Of a stretch of DNA of 64,000 nucleotides, positions 31,452-41,471 are shown in pieces. The notes beneath the pieces were generated by a model that had not been told where the DNA came from, did not search any database, and saw only the letters and a list, made by a program, of their open reading frames with translations. The stretch is from the NCBI GenBank assembly GCA_947053345.1, contig CAMRSM010000003.1:121249-185248 (forward strand), in the 5' to 3' direction. A program made the translations under genes and the position numbers. The number at the start of each line of letters is the position of its first letter. Within the stretch, counting starts at the first letter, position 1. The DNA comes from an uncultured Lachnospiraceae bacterium (GTDB taxonomy: Bacteria > Bacillota > Clostridia > Lachnospirales > Lachnospiraceae).

Positions 31452-33647
31452 TCAGATTCCCTCTGCACTTGCCGCCGCTTCCGCAGCCGCAAGCTTTTGT
31501 GCCGCAAGCACTGCTTCCGCTCCCGCTTCTTTCCCCGTCGGCTCCTCTCCCACCGGATGGAAGGTCGTGACAATCTCCTCCACCATCGAAACGATATTCT
31601 CACTGTTCTCGTAACTTGCCATTGCCAGCTCTTCTAACTGCCCTAAGAATTTCGCGGTATCGAATGGGATCGGCTTGCCGATGTGGATCAGCTCATTGTC
31701 GGTCTTCTTCATACCCTCTTCTGCCATCAGTTTTTCCTCATAGAGCTTCTCGCCCGGCCGCAGGCCGCTGTATACAATCTTCATATCCACATCCGGCTTG
31801 TAGCCGGACAGTTTGATAAGGTTGCGCGCCAATGTATCAATCTTCACCGGAGCCCCCATGTCAAGCACGAAAATCTCGCCGCCCCAGGCATACGTACCTG
31901 CCTGCAGCACAAGGCTCACTGCCTCCGGGATCGTCATAAAATAGCGGATAATATCCGGGTGTGTTACCGTGACAGGCCCGCCTGCCTCAATCTGTTTTTT
32001 AAACAGCGGGATCACCGAACCATTGCTTCCGAGCACATTGCCGAACCGAACCGCCACGAACTGCGTGCCCTTCCGGTCTTTGTTTTTGACACTTTCAATT
32101 TTAGGGCTGTCCCCTCCCGCAGTACGGGAATCCTCCCTGCGCTTCTTTGCGGCAGACCCGATCCCCGCTTTCTCCCCCCCCTCCACTGCCATGTGGTCGA
32201 TCGGGTCGGGAATGAGCTGGCCATCCACCATCTTCTCCATATGCGCGTGCAAAAACGGGAGCAGATCCATGCGGTTCTCTTTGCTGACTGCATCCATGCT
32301 CTGGATCACCATCTCGCACAGGCGCTTGCTCGCACCCATGATATTGGTCGGATTCACCGCCTTGTCGGTGCTGATAAGGACAAAGCGCTGCGCGCCATGC
32401 TTTAAGGCGGCATACGCCGTCTTGTAAGTTCCGACCACATTGTTCTTGACCGCCTCATTCGGGCTCGTCTCCATCAGAGGCACATGCTTGTGGGCAGCCG
32501 CGTGGTAGACGATGTCCGGATGGTATTTTTCAAATACCATATTGATCCTGCGGCTGTCACGCACGGAACCGATCAGCACGACCAGATTCAGGCGGCTTCC
32601 ATATTTGCGTTTTAACTCCTGCTCAATATCGTATGCATTGTTCTCATAAATATCAAAGATGACCAGCTGCTTTGGTCCGTGTCCCGCAATCTGCCTGCAC
32701 AGCTCGCTGCCGATGGAACCGCCCCCTCCCGTGACCAAGATGGTCTTTCCCTTGATATACCGGAAAATCTCGTCCATGTTGACTTTGATCGAATCCCTGC
32801 CGAGCAGGTCTTCCACCGCCACCGGCTTCATCCTCGAAAGCAGCACTTCCCCGTTCGTCAGCTGGAACATGCCCGGCAGGGTACGAAGCTCACAGCCCGT
32901 TTCTTGACAGATGTTTAAAATATCGCGCCGGTCTTCCGCCGATGCGGTCGGGATAGCAAAGAGAATCTGATCCACATGATATTTTTTTACGGCCTCCATG
33001 ATGCTGTCCCGTCCACCCGCGACCGGCACACCCTCCATCAGCCGTCCCCATTTGTTCGCATTGTCATCAATCACGCAGACAGGCCTCGCCGTGGATTCGG
33101 TGGAGGTCTTTAATTCCCGGATGATCACCTGTCCGGCTGCCCCCGCACCGATGATCATCGCGTTGTGGAGCGCTAACTGCTCCTTTGCACGTCTTGCTTT
33201 CTGCATCGTTATATAGCGGTAAGAAAAGCGCACCACAGTAATCATGCCGAATTGTATGACAGCGCCCATCATGTAATACGAAATCGGCATGCGCCGCAGA
33301 AAGACCGTGATCCCCGTGCAATGGAAAACCGTGGTAATGACCCATGCCACAAAAATCCGGTTAAACTCGCTGAAACCCGCGAACCTCCAAAGGCTTTTAT
33401 ATAGACGGAATACAAAAAAGACTGCCACGGAAAAAGCCGTGTAGAGCGGGGCAAATTTTATAAATGCCCCCAGATAATCCTTCGGAATACGGGAATATCT
33501 CAGGTCAAACCGCAACCAAAGTGCCATAAAATAGGCAAAATTCACTGCAAAGATATCATAGAGCAATAAATAGACTGCCACGAACTCCCAATGTTTGAAT
33601 TGCTTTTTTCTTGCGTCCGTATTAGTTGTAATTTGTTTTTCTTTCAT
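31452..33647 (-). CDS. CapD-like nucleoside-diphosphate sugar epimerase/4,6-dehydratase
   Basis: A 731-residue membrane protein of the CapD/WbpM/PglF family. Four N-terminal membrane helices (~22-140) are followed by a nucleotide-binding domain (IIGAGAAGQVI, ~165-176) and the SDR-type catalytic domain: TGGGGSIG (306-313), STDKAVNPTNIMGASK (426-441, using a modified SxK/MxxxK pair), VAVRFGNVLGSNGSV (530-544). The family makes UDP-4-keto-6-deoxy sugars, substrates for aminotransferases such as the DegT protein here. An unusual ~70-residue insert lies at 456-528 before VAVRFGN; it contains a G8 tract. It has its own promoter. Confidence 0.9.
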   Translation of the reverse strand: MKEKQITTNTDARKKQFKHWEFVAVYLLLYDIFAVNFAYFMALWLRFDLRYSRIPKDYLGAFIKFAPLYTAFSVAVFFVFRLYKSLWRFAGFSEFNRIFVAWVITTVFHCTGITVFLRRMPISYYMMGAVIQFGMITVVRFSYRYITMQKARRAKEQLALHNAMIIGAGAAGQVIIRELKTSTESTARPVCVIDDNANKWGRLMEGVPVAGGRDSIMEAVKKYHVDQILFAIPTASAEDRRDILNICQETGCELRTLPGMFQLTNGEVLLSRMKPVAVEDLLGRDSIKVNMDEIFRYIKGKTILVTGGGGSIGSELCRQIAGHGPKQLVIFDIYENNAYDIEQELKRKYGSRLNLVVLIGSVRDSRRINMVFEKYHPDIVYHAAAHKHVPLMETSPNEAVKNNVVGTYKTAYAALKHGAQRFVLISTDKAVNPTNIMGASKRLCEMVIQSMDAVSKENRMDLLPFLHAHMEKMVDGQLIPDPIDHMAVEGGEKAGIGSAAKKRREDSRTAGGDSPKIESVKNKDRKGTQFVAVRFGNVLGSNGSVIPLFKKQIEAGGPVTVTHPDIIRYFMTIPEAVSLVLQAGTYAWGGEIFVLDMGAPVKIDTLARNLIKLSGYKPDVDMKIVYSGLRPGEKLYEEKLMAEEGMKKTDNELIHIGKPIPFDTAKFLGQLEELAMASYENSENIVSMVEEIVTTFHPVGEEPTGKEAGAEAVLAAQKLAAAEAAASAEGI
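32174..32181 (-). repeat. G8 homopolymer tract in the insert of the CapD-like gene
   Basis: Eight G in the coding strand (GAG GGG GGG GAG) encode Glu-Gly-Gly-Glu at residues ~489-492, inside the extra segment of the catalytic domain. A slip would truncate the enzyme before the conserved VAVRFGN block. Confidence 0.5.
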
Positions 33648-33749
33648 GTCGCCCCTCGCCTCTTAACCTCATACAAACAGGCGGACACATGTCCTCCTGC
33701 CCATTTCCGCAGAAAGCCACGCTGCTGGTCATCCCGCATACCCGATACC

Positions 33750-33778
33750 ATTATAACGGTATGCCTATGATATTACAA
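33750..33778 (-). promoter_or_regulatory. Promoter of the CapD-like gene and the DUF4157 cargo gene
   Basis: On the minus strand TTGTAA (33773-33778) and a perfect TATAAT (33750-33755) are 17 bp apart. The start codon of the CapD-like gene is ~100 bp downstream. There is no terminator between capD and the cargo gene, so this promoter probably serves both. Confidence 0.72.
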
Positions 33779-33820
33779 GTCGAATTTTATGATTTATGAT
33801 TGTTTTCGATTTTTTTATAA

Positions 33821-33846
33821 AAGAAAAAGGGGCAGGCCGCCCCTGA
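33821..33846 (-). terminator. Terminator of the ArsC/Spx-family gene
   Basis: On the minus strand a GGGGC/GCCCC stem with a five-base loop is followed by TTTTTCTTTT. It lies about 10 bp after the stop at 33857. Confidence 0.8.
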
Positions 33847-33856
33847 TTCCATCCGC

Positions 33857-34216
33857 TCACTTTTCCCCATTCACTGCTTTCTCCCAATCCCCCTCCTTAA
33901 ATCCGACACATACGCCATTTTCCCCGATGAAAAGCGGACGTTTGACAAGCATGCCGTCCGAGGCCAGCAGGTTTATCATTTCCGCATCCGTCATGGAAGC
34001 GAGCTTGTCCTTTAACCCCATCTCCCGGTAAAGCTGCCCGCTCGTGTTGAAAAATTTCCGAACCGGAAGCCCACTTTTTGCAACCCACGTTTTCAGCTCG
34101 TCCGCTGTCGGGTTTTGTTCTTTTATGTTGCGCTCCCTGACGGAAATTCCCTTTTCGGCAAGCCACGCGCTTGCTTTTTTGCAGGTGGTGCATTTTGGAT
34201 AGTGGATGAATAACAT
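33857..34216 (-). CDS. ArsC/Spx family thioredoxin-fold protein
   Basis: A 119-residue protein of the arsenate reductase/Spx family. It opens MLFIHYPKCTTCKKASAWL with a CxxC motif at residues 9-12, then VRERNIKEQNPTADELKTW and the late MLVKRPLFI cis-Pro segment. Members are either glutaredoxin-linked reductases or RNA-polymerase-binding Spx regulators; the C-terminal helix is short and no regulator-specific motif is visible, so the general ArsC-like (YffB) type is favoured. The ATG at 34216 is chosen because the GGAGG box lies 8 nt upstream. It is a monocistronic gene ending in a terminator. Confidence 0.83.
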   Translation of the reverse strand: MLFIHYPKCTTCKKASAWLAEKGISVRERNIKEQNPTADELKTWVAKSGLPVRKFFNTSGQLYREMGLKDKLASMTDAEMINLLASDGMLVKRPLFIGENGVCVGFKEGDWEKAVNGEK

Positions 34217-34472
34217 TTTAAGTACCTCCATATAAGATATTTTTTTGGAAGAAAACTATGGAAATCGTCAATGCTTTGTGAATATTTCCAACAGCATACC
34301 GTATTTTCCCCCTGCCTTTCAAACATGCTTTTCTTGCGTGATTACCACACACTATTTTCACAGCATGCTCCCCGGATGCCCACTGAAATCGAACAGGGAA
34401 GATTTTCCCTGCTCTCCGCGCGACCTGTACGCCGCCTTAGCGGCTCATTTCCTCTGCACGGGTCGGCACATA

Positions 34473-34514
34473 AAAACAAGGGGAAAACTTTCCCTTACAG
34501 GAAAGCTTCCCCCT
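34473..34514 (-). terminator. Terminator of the str operon (after tuf)
   Basis: On the minus strand an imperfect stem of about 14 bp (GGGGAAGCTTTCC pairing with GGGAAAGTTTTCCCC) is followed by TTGTTTTTA. It lies in the 370-bp gap between tuf and the ArsC/Spx-family gene. The rest of the gap shows no further gene or clear signal. Confidence 0.75.
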
Positions 34515-34586
34515 TCCATTCAAGTAATATTCAAACCACTGCTATGCGGACAGAACCAGCCTGCCCTCTTCGCGGATTTTCCTCCA

Positions 34587-35774
<1,188 letters not shown>

Positions 35775-35946
35775 TTTAATGTCCTCCTTTAATTTGCGCC
35801 TTTCTGCGCGGCATTCTTATTTTTGTTCCCACAATTGGGAGATACGGCAGCCCGCGCCGGAAAGCTCTTCCGGGCACGGACACCAGTCATGCTATCATTA
35901 TATTTCATAATAGAAATATTTTCAAGCAAAATCTTATAAAATTTAA

Positions 35947-38064
35947 CTATTTACCTTTGCTCGCCAATACCTTTTCCTGCACATTCTTCGGAACCTGCTC
36001 ATAGGAAGCGAAGAACATGGAGTACGCGCCGCGGCCCTGCGTCTTCGAGCGCAGTGTCGTGGAGTAGCCGAACATCTCGGCAAGCGGCACGAAACCACGG
36101 ATCAGCTTGGAGCCGTTGATATCCTCGGAGCCTTCGATACGTCCGCGGCGGGAGCTGATGTCACCGATGACATCGCCCATATAATCCTCCGGAACCGTAA
36201 CCTCGACTCTCATGATCGGCTCAAGAAGAACCGGGGCAGCCTTCTGCATCGCCTCTTTAAGTGCCATAGAGCCGGCGATCTTGAACGCCATTTCGTTCGA
36301 GTCCACTTCGTGGTAGGAACCGTCGTAGCAGTTTGCATGGACACCGAGTACCGGAAATCCGCCGAGCACGCCGCACTTCATGGCATCCTCGATACCGGAC
36401 TGGACAGCCGGGATATATTCCTTCGGGATCGAGCCGCCGACAACAGTGCTCTCAAACTCGAAGGTCTTCTCGCCGTTGACATCCATCGGCGAGAAAATAA
36501 CTTTACAATGACCGTACTGACCGCGGCCGCCGGACTGCTTCGCGTACTTGGAATCAATGTTGACTTCCTTCGTGATGCCTTCCTTGTAAGCAACCTGCGG
36601 AGCGCCGACATTCGCCTCCACGTGGAACTCACGCAGCAGACGGTCAACGATGATCTCAAGGTGGAGCTCACCCATACCTGCAATGATGGTCTGGCCGGTC
36701 TCCTCGTTCGTGGAAACGCGGAACGTCGGATCTTCCTCAGCCAGCTTTGCGAGCGCCTCGCCCATCTTGTCCTGTCCGGCCTTGGTCTTCGGCTCGATCG
36801 CAACGTCGATAACCGGTTCCGGGAACTCCATCGACTCAAGCACAACCGGAGCCTTCTCGTCACAGATCGTATCACCGGTGGTCGTCAGCTTAAAGCCGAC
36901 TGCCGCCGCGATATCGCCGGAATAAACCTTATCAAGATCCTCTCTCTTGTTCGCGTGCATCTGAAGGATACGGCCAACGCGCTCCTTCTTATTTTTGGTC
37001 GCATTCAGCACGTAGGAACCGGAATTTAACGTACCGGAATATACGCGGAAATATGCGAGTTTCCCGACAAACGGGTCGGACACGATCTTGAACGCCAGCG
37101 CCGCAAACGGCTCATCGTCCGCAGACCTTCTGTGCACCTCATTGCCGTCCTCATCCACACCCGCGATGTCCGGGATGTCGGTCGGAGCCGGCATATACTC
37201 GATGACAGCGTCAAGGAGCTTCTGCACGCCCTTGTTGCGGTAAGCAGAACCGCAGCAGACCGGGATGATCGAACCCGCGATCGTCGCCGCGCGCAGTGCT
37301 TTCTTTAATTTTGCCTCCTCCGGAACCTCTCCCTCCAGATAAACCTCAAGCAGGTCATCGTCGGTCTCACAGATCTTCTCGATCAGCTCTGCGCGGTAGG
37401 TCTCGGCATCGTCCTTCATATCGTCCGGGATCTCCTTGATCTCGATCTGGTCACCCTTATCGTCAAGGTAAAAATATGCCTGCATCTCGAACAGGTCGAT
37501 GATACCCTTGAACGTATCCTCTTTCCCGATCGGCAGCTGCAGCGCCACCGGATTCTTCCCGAGACGCGTCCTGATCATATCGATTACGTTATAGAAATTC
37601 GCACCGGAAATGTCCATCTTATTTACAAATGCCATTCTCGGTACATTGTACTTGTCCGCCTGCCGCCATACGGTCTCGGACTGCGGCTCAACACCGCCCT
37701 TTGCGCAGAATACGCCGACCGCACCATCCAGCACGCGCAGGGAACGCTCAACCTCAACCGTGAAATCTACGTGGCCAGGGGTATCAATGATGTTGATGCG
37801 GTGCTCCAGGGCATCCGGCTTCTTCTTGTGCATATACTCCTGGGTCCAATGACATGTCGTAGCGGCTGAAGTGATCGTGATACCTCTCTCCTGCTCCTGG
37901 GCCATCCAGTCCATAGTCGCAGTACCCTCGTGAGTATCACCAATCTTGTGGTTAACACCGGTATAATATAAGATACGCTCTGTCAGAGTGGTCTTACCCG
38001 CATCAATATGAGCCATAATACCGATATTTCTAGTTCTCTCCAATGGATATTCTCTCTCAGCCAA
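35947..38064 (-). CDS. fusA: Elongation factor G
   Basis: A 705-residue EF-G of full length. It has [47 protein letters not shown] and NKMD, with the domain IV/V segment [21 protein letters not shown] typical of bacterial EF-G. It drives ribosomal translocation. It is the third gene of the str operon, about 85 bp after rpsG. Confidence 0.98.
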   Translation of the reverse strand: MAEREYPLERTRNIGIMAHIDAGKTTLTERILYYTGVNHKIGDTHEGTATMDWMAQEQERGITITSAATTCHWTQEYMHKKKPDALEHRINIIDTPGHVDFTVEVERSLRVLDGAVGVFCAKGGVEPQSETVWRQADKYNVPRMAFVNKMDISGANFYNVIDMIRTRLGKNPVALQLPIGKEDTFKGIIDLFEMQAYFYLDDKGDQIEIKEIPDDMKDDAETYRAELIEKICETDDDLLEVYLEGEVPEEAKLKKALRAATIAGSIIPVCCGSAYRNKGVQKLLDAVIEYMPAPTDIPDIAGVDEDGNEVHRRSADDEPFAALAFKIVSDPFVGKLAYFRVYSGTLNSGSYVLNATKNKKERVGRILQMHANKREDLDKVYSGDIAAAVGFKLTTTGDTICDEKAPVVLESMEFPEPVIDVAIEPKTKAGQDKMGEALAKLAEEDPTFRVSTNEETGQTIIAGMGELHLEIIVDRLLREFHVEANVGAPQVAYKEGITKEVNIDSKYAKQSGGRGQYGHCKVIFSPMDVNGEKTFEFESTVVGGSIPKEYIPAVQSGIEDAMKCGVLGGFPVLGVHANCYDGSYHEVDSNEMAFKIAGSMALKEAMQKAAPVLLEPIMRVEVTVPEDYMGDVIGDISSRRGRIEGSEDINGSKLIRGFVPLAEMFGYSTTLRSKTQGRGAYSMFFASYEQVPKNVQEKVLASKGK

Positions 38065-38150
38065 GGATTTTTCCTCCTATTAAAAGTTCCGCATTCGCCC
38101 TCCCGGTACCAATGGCCGGGGAAGGAATTTCTTTCCGCACTGTCGGATGA

Positions 38151-38621
38151 TTACCAACGGTAATGGGCGAATGCCTTGTTTGCGTCTGCCATCTTGTGCA
38201 TATCTTCTTTTCTCTTTACCGCGTTACCGGTGTTTGCCGCAGCGTCGATAATCTCTCCCGCAAGGCGGTCGACCATCGTCTTCTCACCCCTTTTGCGCGA
38301 GAACATCGTCATCCAGCGGAGCGCAAGCGCAAGCCTGCGGTCCTGCCTTACCTCAATCGGCACCTGGTAGGTCGCACCGCCGATACGGCGTGCCTTTACC
38401 TCAAGCACCGGCATGATGTTGTTGAGTGCCTCCTCAAATACCTCCATCGCATCCTTGCCGGTCTTTTCTGCGACCTGCGCAAATGCGCCGTACACGATCT
38501 TCTGCGCAGTACCCTTCTTGCCGTCCAGCATGATATTGTTTACAAGTTTTGTAACAATCTTGCTGTTGTAAATCGGATCTGCCAATACATCTCTTTTCTG
38601 AATATGTCCTTTACGTGGCAC
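38151..38621 (-). CDS. rpsG: 30S ribosomal protein S7
   Basis: A 156-residue S7 of standard length, beginning [20 protein letters not shown] and ending [16 protein letters not shown]. It binds the 3' domain of 16S rRNA and starts head assembly. The str-operon order is standard. A gap of about 215 bp separates it from rpsL and contains no further gene. Confidence 0.98.
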   Translation of the reverse strand: MPRKGHIQKRDVLADPIYNSKIVTKLVNNIMLDGKKGTAQKIVYGAFAQVAEKTGKDAMEVFEEALNNIMPVLEVKARRIGGATYQVPIEVRQDRRLALALRWMTMFSRKRGEKTMVDRLAGEIIDAAANTGNAVKRKEDMHKMADANKAFAHYRW

Positions 38622-38839
38622 GTTACTTCCCTCCTTAATATCGGTCCGCGGTCACGGACCATTAATTCTACGGTACTCACATTACTGTGTCCATGCTTAG
38701 TTTCCTTCACTTCTATATCTCAAACCGCAAGTGCAGCCACACGGGATCGCGATCGTATCGGAAATGAAAAATCAACCCGGCATTTATGCGGCGGGCAGCG
38801 ATGCGCCAACCGCAGATCAAGTAATGGATTATTGATAAA

Positions 38840-39259
38840 TTATTTTGCGTCCTTCGGCCTCTTTGCCCCGTACTTGGAACGGGCCTGCCTTCTCTTTGCG
38901 ACACCTGCTGTATCAAGAGTACCGCGAACGATATGATATCTTGTACCCGGAAGGTCCTTCACACGCCCGCCTCTGATCAATACGACGCTGTGCTCCTGAA
39001 GGTTGTGGCCCTCACCCGGAATGTAGCTGGTCACCTCAATCCCGTTGGAAAGACGTACTCTGGCAATCTTTCTCAATGCGGAATTCGGCTTCTTCGGTGT
39101 TGTTGTCCTGACAGCGGTGCAAACACCTCTTTTCTGAGGGGAAGATGTCTCGATCGCCCTCTTGTTCAAGGAGTTAAAACCCTTTAATAATGCCGGTGCC
39201 GTAGCCTTCTTCTCGATTGTCTTTCTTCCTTTTCTTACTAACTGGTTAAATGTAGGCAT
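38840..39259 (-). CDS. rpsL: 30S ribosomal protein S12
   Basis: A 139-residue S12 beginning [18 protein letters not shown]. The start is the ATG at 39259 with a GGAGG box, not the longer upstream reading. The decoding-centre segments [13 protein letters not shown] and [13 protein letters not shown] keep the lysines whose change gives streptomycin resistance, so the sequence looks streptomycin-sensitive at S12. It is the first gene of the str operon. Confidence 0.98.
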   Translation of the reverse strand: MPTFNQLVRKGRKTIEKKATAPALLKGFNSLNKRAIETSSPQKRGVCTAVRTTTPKKPNSALRKIARVRLSNGIEVTSYIPGEGHNLQEHSVVLIRGGRVKDLPGTRYHIVRGTLDTAGVAKRRQARSKYGAKRPKDAK

Positions 39260-39429
39260 TAATCTTTCACCTCCTGATGATAATTGCCAATAACTGCTCT
39301 TGTGGCTGCCCCTGCAGACATATGCCTGCTCCCTTCTGCGTCCAAATGCAATGTTTCCACATAACCACGGATCCCGCAGCCTGCGTGCCAAATGGTCACA
39401 GAAAAACGCCCCTTATGCGCGCAACCTTG

Positions 39430-39458
39430 ATTATAGCGGGGAAGCAATGCCTTGTCAA
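39430..39458 (-). promoter_or_regulatory. Promoter of the str operon
   Basis: On the minus strand perfect TTGACA (39453-39458) and perfect TATAAT (39430-39435) are 17 bp apart, about 170 bp upstream of rpsL. The 430-bp gap between rpsL and the Hpt gene holds this promoter, the divergent plus-strand promoter at 39540 and the rpsL leader; no gene is seen in it. Confidence 0.85.
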
Positions 39459-39539
39459 GGTATTTTTTCCTTTTCGGGAAAGTTTTTTGCGCTTTTTTCA
39501 TTGCCGTAAACTTTTCTTTTCGGAATTTGACATTTCTTA

Positions 39540-39568
39540 TTGAAATTGTGCCTAAAATTCGATATAAT
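39540..39568 (+). promoter_or_regulatory. Promoter of the Hpt / HD-GYP genes
   Basis: On the plus strand TTGAAA (39540-39545) and perfect TATAAT (39563-39568) are 17 bp apart, about 120 bp before the Hpt start. It diverges from the str promoter. Confidence 0.7.
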
Positions 39569-39691
39569 CTCAACAAGCGAAACACTCTGCGAAGCATGCA
39601 CACAAATGCAGGGGAATATGCCATTCACATGGCGCATTTGTTCCGCAGGATTTCGCAGGATGAGATTTATTAAAGGAAGGAAGCAAAAACT

Positions 39692-40054
39692 ATGACAGTA
39701 AAAGAATGTTACGACCGCATTGGCGGAAGCTATGATGAGGCAAAACAGCGCCTGATGGACGACAAGCGCATGATTAAATTTTTAGGGATGTTCCTGCGTG
39801 ACACGAGTTTCGAGCAGATCACGGAAGCCCTCGCAAAAAACGATTACGCCGAAGCTTTCAAGGGAGCCCACAGCCTGAAAGGCGTAAGCCACAATATGGC
39901 TTTTGCCGCCCTGTGCAGCGCGGTGGATGTGCTGACAGAAGACCTGCGCAGCGGAAACCCATCCGCGGATATCACCGGTCTCTACGGAAAAACAAAGGAA
40001 GCTTACGAACTTACGGTACAGACGATCAAAGAACTTCTGGACTCCCAGGAGTAA
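39692..40054 (+). CDS. Hpt domain phosphotransfer protein
   Basis: A 120-residue single-domain histidine phosphotransfer protein. The phosphorylatable histidine lies in FKGAHSLKGVSHNMAF (AHSLKG, residues ~63-68), the diagnostic Hpt motif. Such proteins relay phosphate between hybrid kinases and response regulators. The neighbouring REC/HD-GYP protein is its probable partner; no kinase is encoded nearby. An AAAGGAAGG box precedes the ATG. Confidence 0.85.
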   Translation: MTVKECYDRIGGSYDEAKQRLMDDKRMIKFLGMFLRDTSFEQITEALAKNDYAEAFKGAHSLKGVSHNMAFAALCSAVDVLTEDLRSGNPSADITGLYGKTKEAYELTVQTIKELLDSQE

Positions 40055-40209
40055 ACACCGCATTCCCTGATCTTCCTGCCGCGGGAACCGCCCGCGGCTG
40101 TCCTGGCGGATGCCGCCAAAAAGCAGAATATTTAGTATCAGACGCAGCGCTTGTGCAGGCAGGCCTACGCCACATAGCGGCAGGTGTTGCGCGGGAAAGA
40201 AAGGATATC

Positions 40210-41313
40210 ATGAACGATAACATATTAGTTGTAGATGATTCAGAAATCAACCGGGAGCTGCTCTCCGACATTCTCCAGGAGGATTACGAGATCCTCACGG
40301 CAGAACACGGGCAGGAGGCTGTTGAGAAGCTCGCCGCGCTTGAGGACCGGATTTCCATCGTACTCCTTGACCTGCAGATGCCAAAGCTCGACGGCTTTGG
40401 TGTGCTTGCTGCCATGCGGGAACACGGATGGCTTGAGCGCATCCCTGTTTTAATCATCACGGGGGAACAGTCCACCGTGGTGGAGAGTGAATGCTTCAAA
40501 CTCGGTGTATCCGACTTTATCCACAAACCATTTGAGCCATCGCTTGTGCGCATGCGCGTGAAGAACATTGTAGACCTCTTCACCTACAAGAAATCCCTGG
40601 AGGACAAAGTGGCCACACAGACCAAGACCCTGCGGGAACAGTATAATCTTCTTGAGGAACAGGCCGCACGGTTAAAGGAAACCAACATACGGATCATCGA
40701 CATCCTCGGCATGGTAGTCGAGTTCCGCAATCTTGAGAGCGGCGAACATATCAACCGCGTAAAAGGATTCACCGAAATCCTCGCAAAACAATTCATGGTC
40801 GATTTCCCGGAATACGGATTGAACGACCATACCATCGAGATGATCGTCTCCTCCAGTTCCCTGCACGATGTCGGGAAAATCGCGATCCCGGACAACATCC
40901 TCCTAAAGCCGGGCAGGCTTACGAACGAGGAATTTGAATGCATGAAATCGCATACGACCAAGGGCTGTGATGTACTGAACAATATTGACGGTATCTGGGA
41001 GGACGAATACCGCCAGTACGCATACGATATCTGCCGGCACCACCATGAGCGCTTTGACGGCAGGGGATATCCGGACGGCTTAAAGGGCGACGATATCCCG
41101 ATCTCCGCCCAGCTCGTCTCCCTCGCGGATGTGTATGATGCGTTGGTGAGCGAACGCTGTTACAAAAAGGCGTTCCCGAAGGACGAGGCGGCACGGATGA
41201 TCATCGGCGGCGAATGCGGTATATTCTCCCCGAAAATCCTTGAGAGTTTCAGTAAAGTCACAAAAGACTTCGAGGCGCTTGCCGACAACAACAAAAATAA
41301 ACAGGCACAGTAG
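40210..41313 (+). CDS. Response regulator with HD-GYP phosphodiesterase domain
   Basis: A 367-residue protein. Residues 1-~125 are a receiver domain (NILVVDDSEINRELL, VLLDLQMPKLDGFG, FIHKPF) with phospho-Asp in VLLDLQMP. A short coiled linker follows. Residues ~165-360 are an HD-GYP domain with SSLHDVGKIAIPD, RHHHERFDGRGYPDG and SLADVYDALVSER. HD-GYP domains usually hydrolyse cyclic-di-GMP. The ATG at 40210 has an AAAGG box; longer upstream readings lack homology. The pair with Hpt suggests regulation by phosphorelay, perhaps of the cellulase gene downstream. Confidence 0.9.
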   Translation: MNDNILVVDDSEINRELLSDILQEDYEILTAEHGQEAVEKLAALEDRISIVLLDLQMPKLDGFGVLAAMREHGWLERIPVLIITGEQSTVVESECFKLGVSDFIHKPFEPSLVRMRVKNIVDLFTYKKSLEDKVATQTKTLREQYNLLEEQAARLKETNIRIIDILGMVVEFRNLESGEHINRVKGFTEILAKQFMVDFPEYGLNDHTIEMIVSSSSLHDVGKIAIPDNILLKPGRLTNEEFECMKSHTTKGCDVLNNIDGIWEDEYRQYAYDICRHHHERFDGRGYPDGLKGDDIPISAQLVSLADVYDALVSERCYKKAFPKDEAARMIIGGECGIFSPKILESFSKVTKDFEALADNNKNKQAQ

Positions 41314-41357
41314 GGACATCCGAAATGCAGGATGCATCCCTGCCCGTGCACCCATAT

Positions 41358-41425
41358 TAGGGTGTGTCCGAAAAACAGCCTTCGCGGAGCATACAAAACG
41401 CGGAAGCCGGTTCGGGCACACCCTA
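41358..41425 (+). repeat. Long imperfect hairpin between HD-GYP and cellulase genes
   Basis: Outer arms AGGGTGTGTCCGAA and TTCGGGCACACCCT pair nearly perfectly. Inner segments GCCTTCGCG and CGCGGAAGC extend the pairing with bulges, giving one ~68-nt hairpin. No T-run follows, so it is not a standard terminator. It may be a processed RNA element, an attenuating structure or a small palindromic repeat. Confidence 0.5.
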
Positions 41426-41471
41426 TACATAACATGCGCGCCAAAACATAAAATATCAGGAGGAATCCGTC

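Noticed and set aside
41358..41425. CRISPR repeat
   Set aside because: It is one inverted repeat, not a series of direct repeats with spacers; no cas genes are present. No CRISPR array was seen anywhere in the window.
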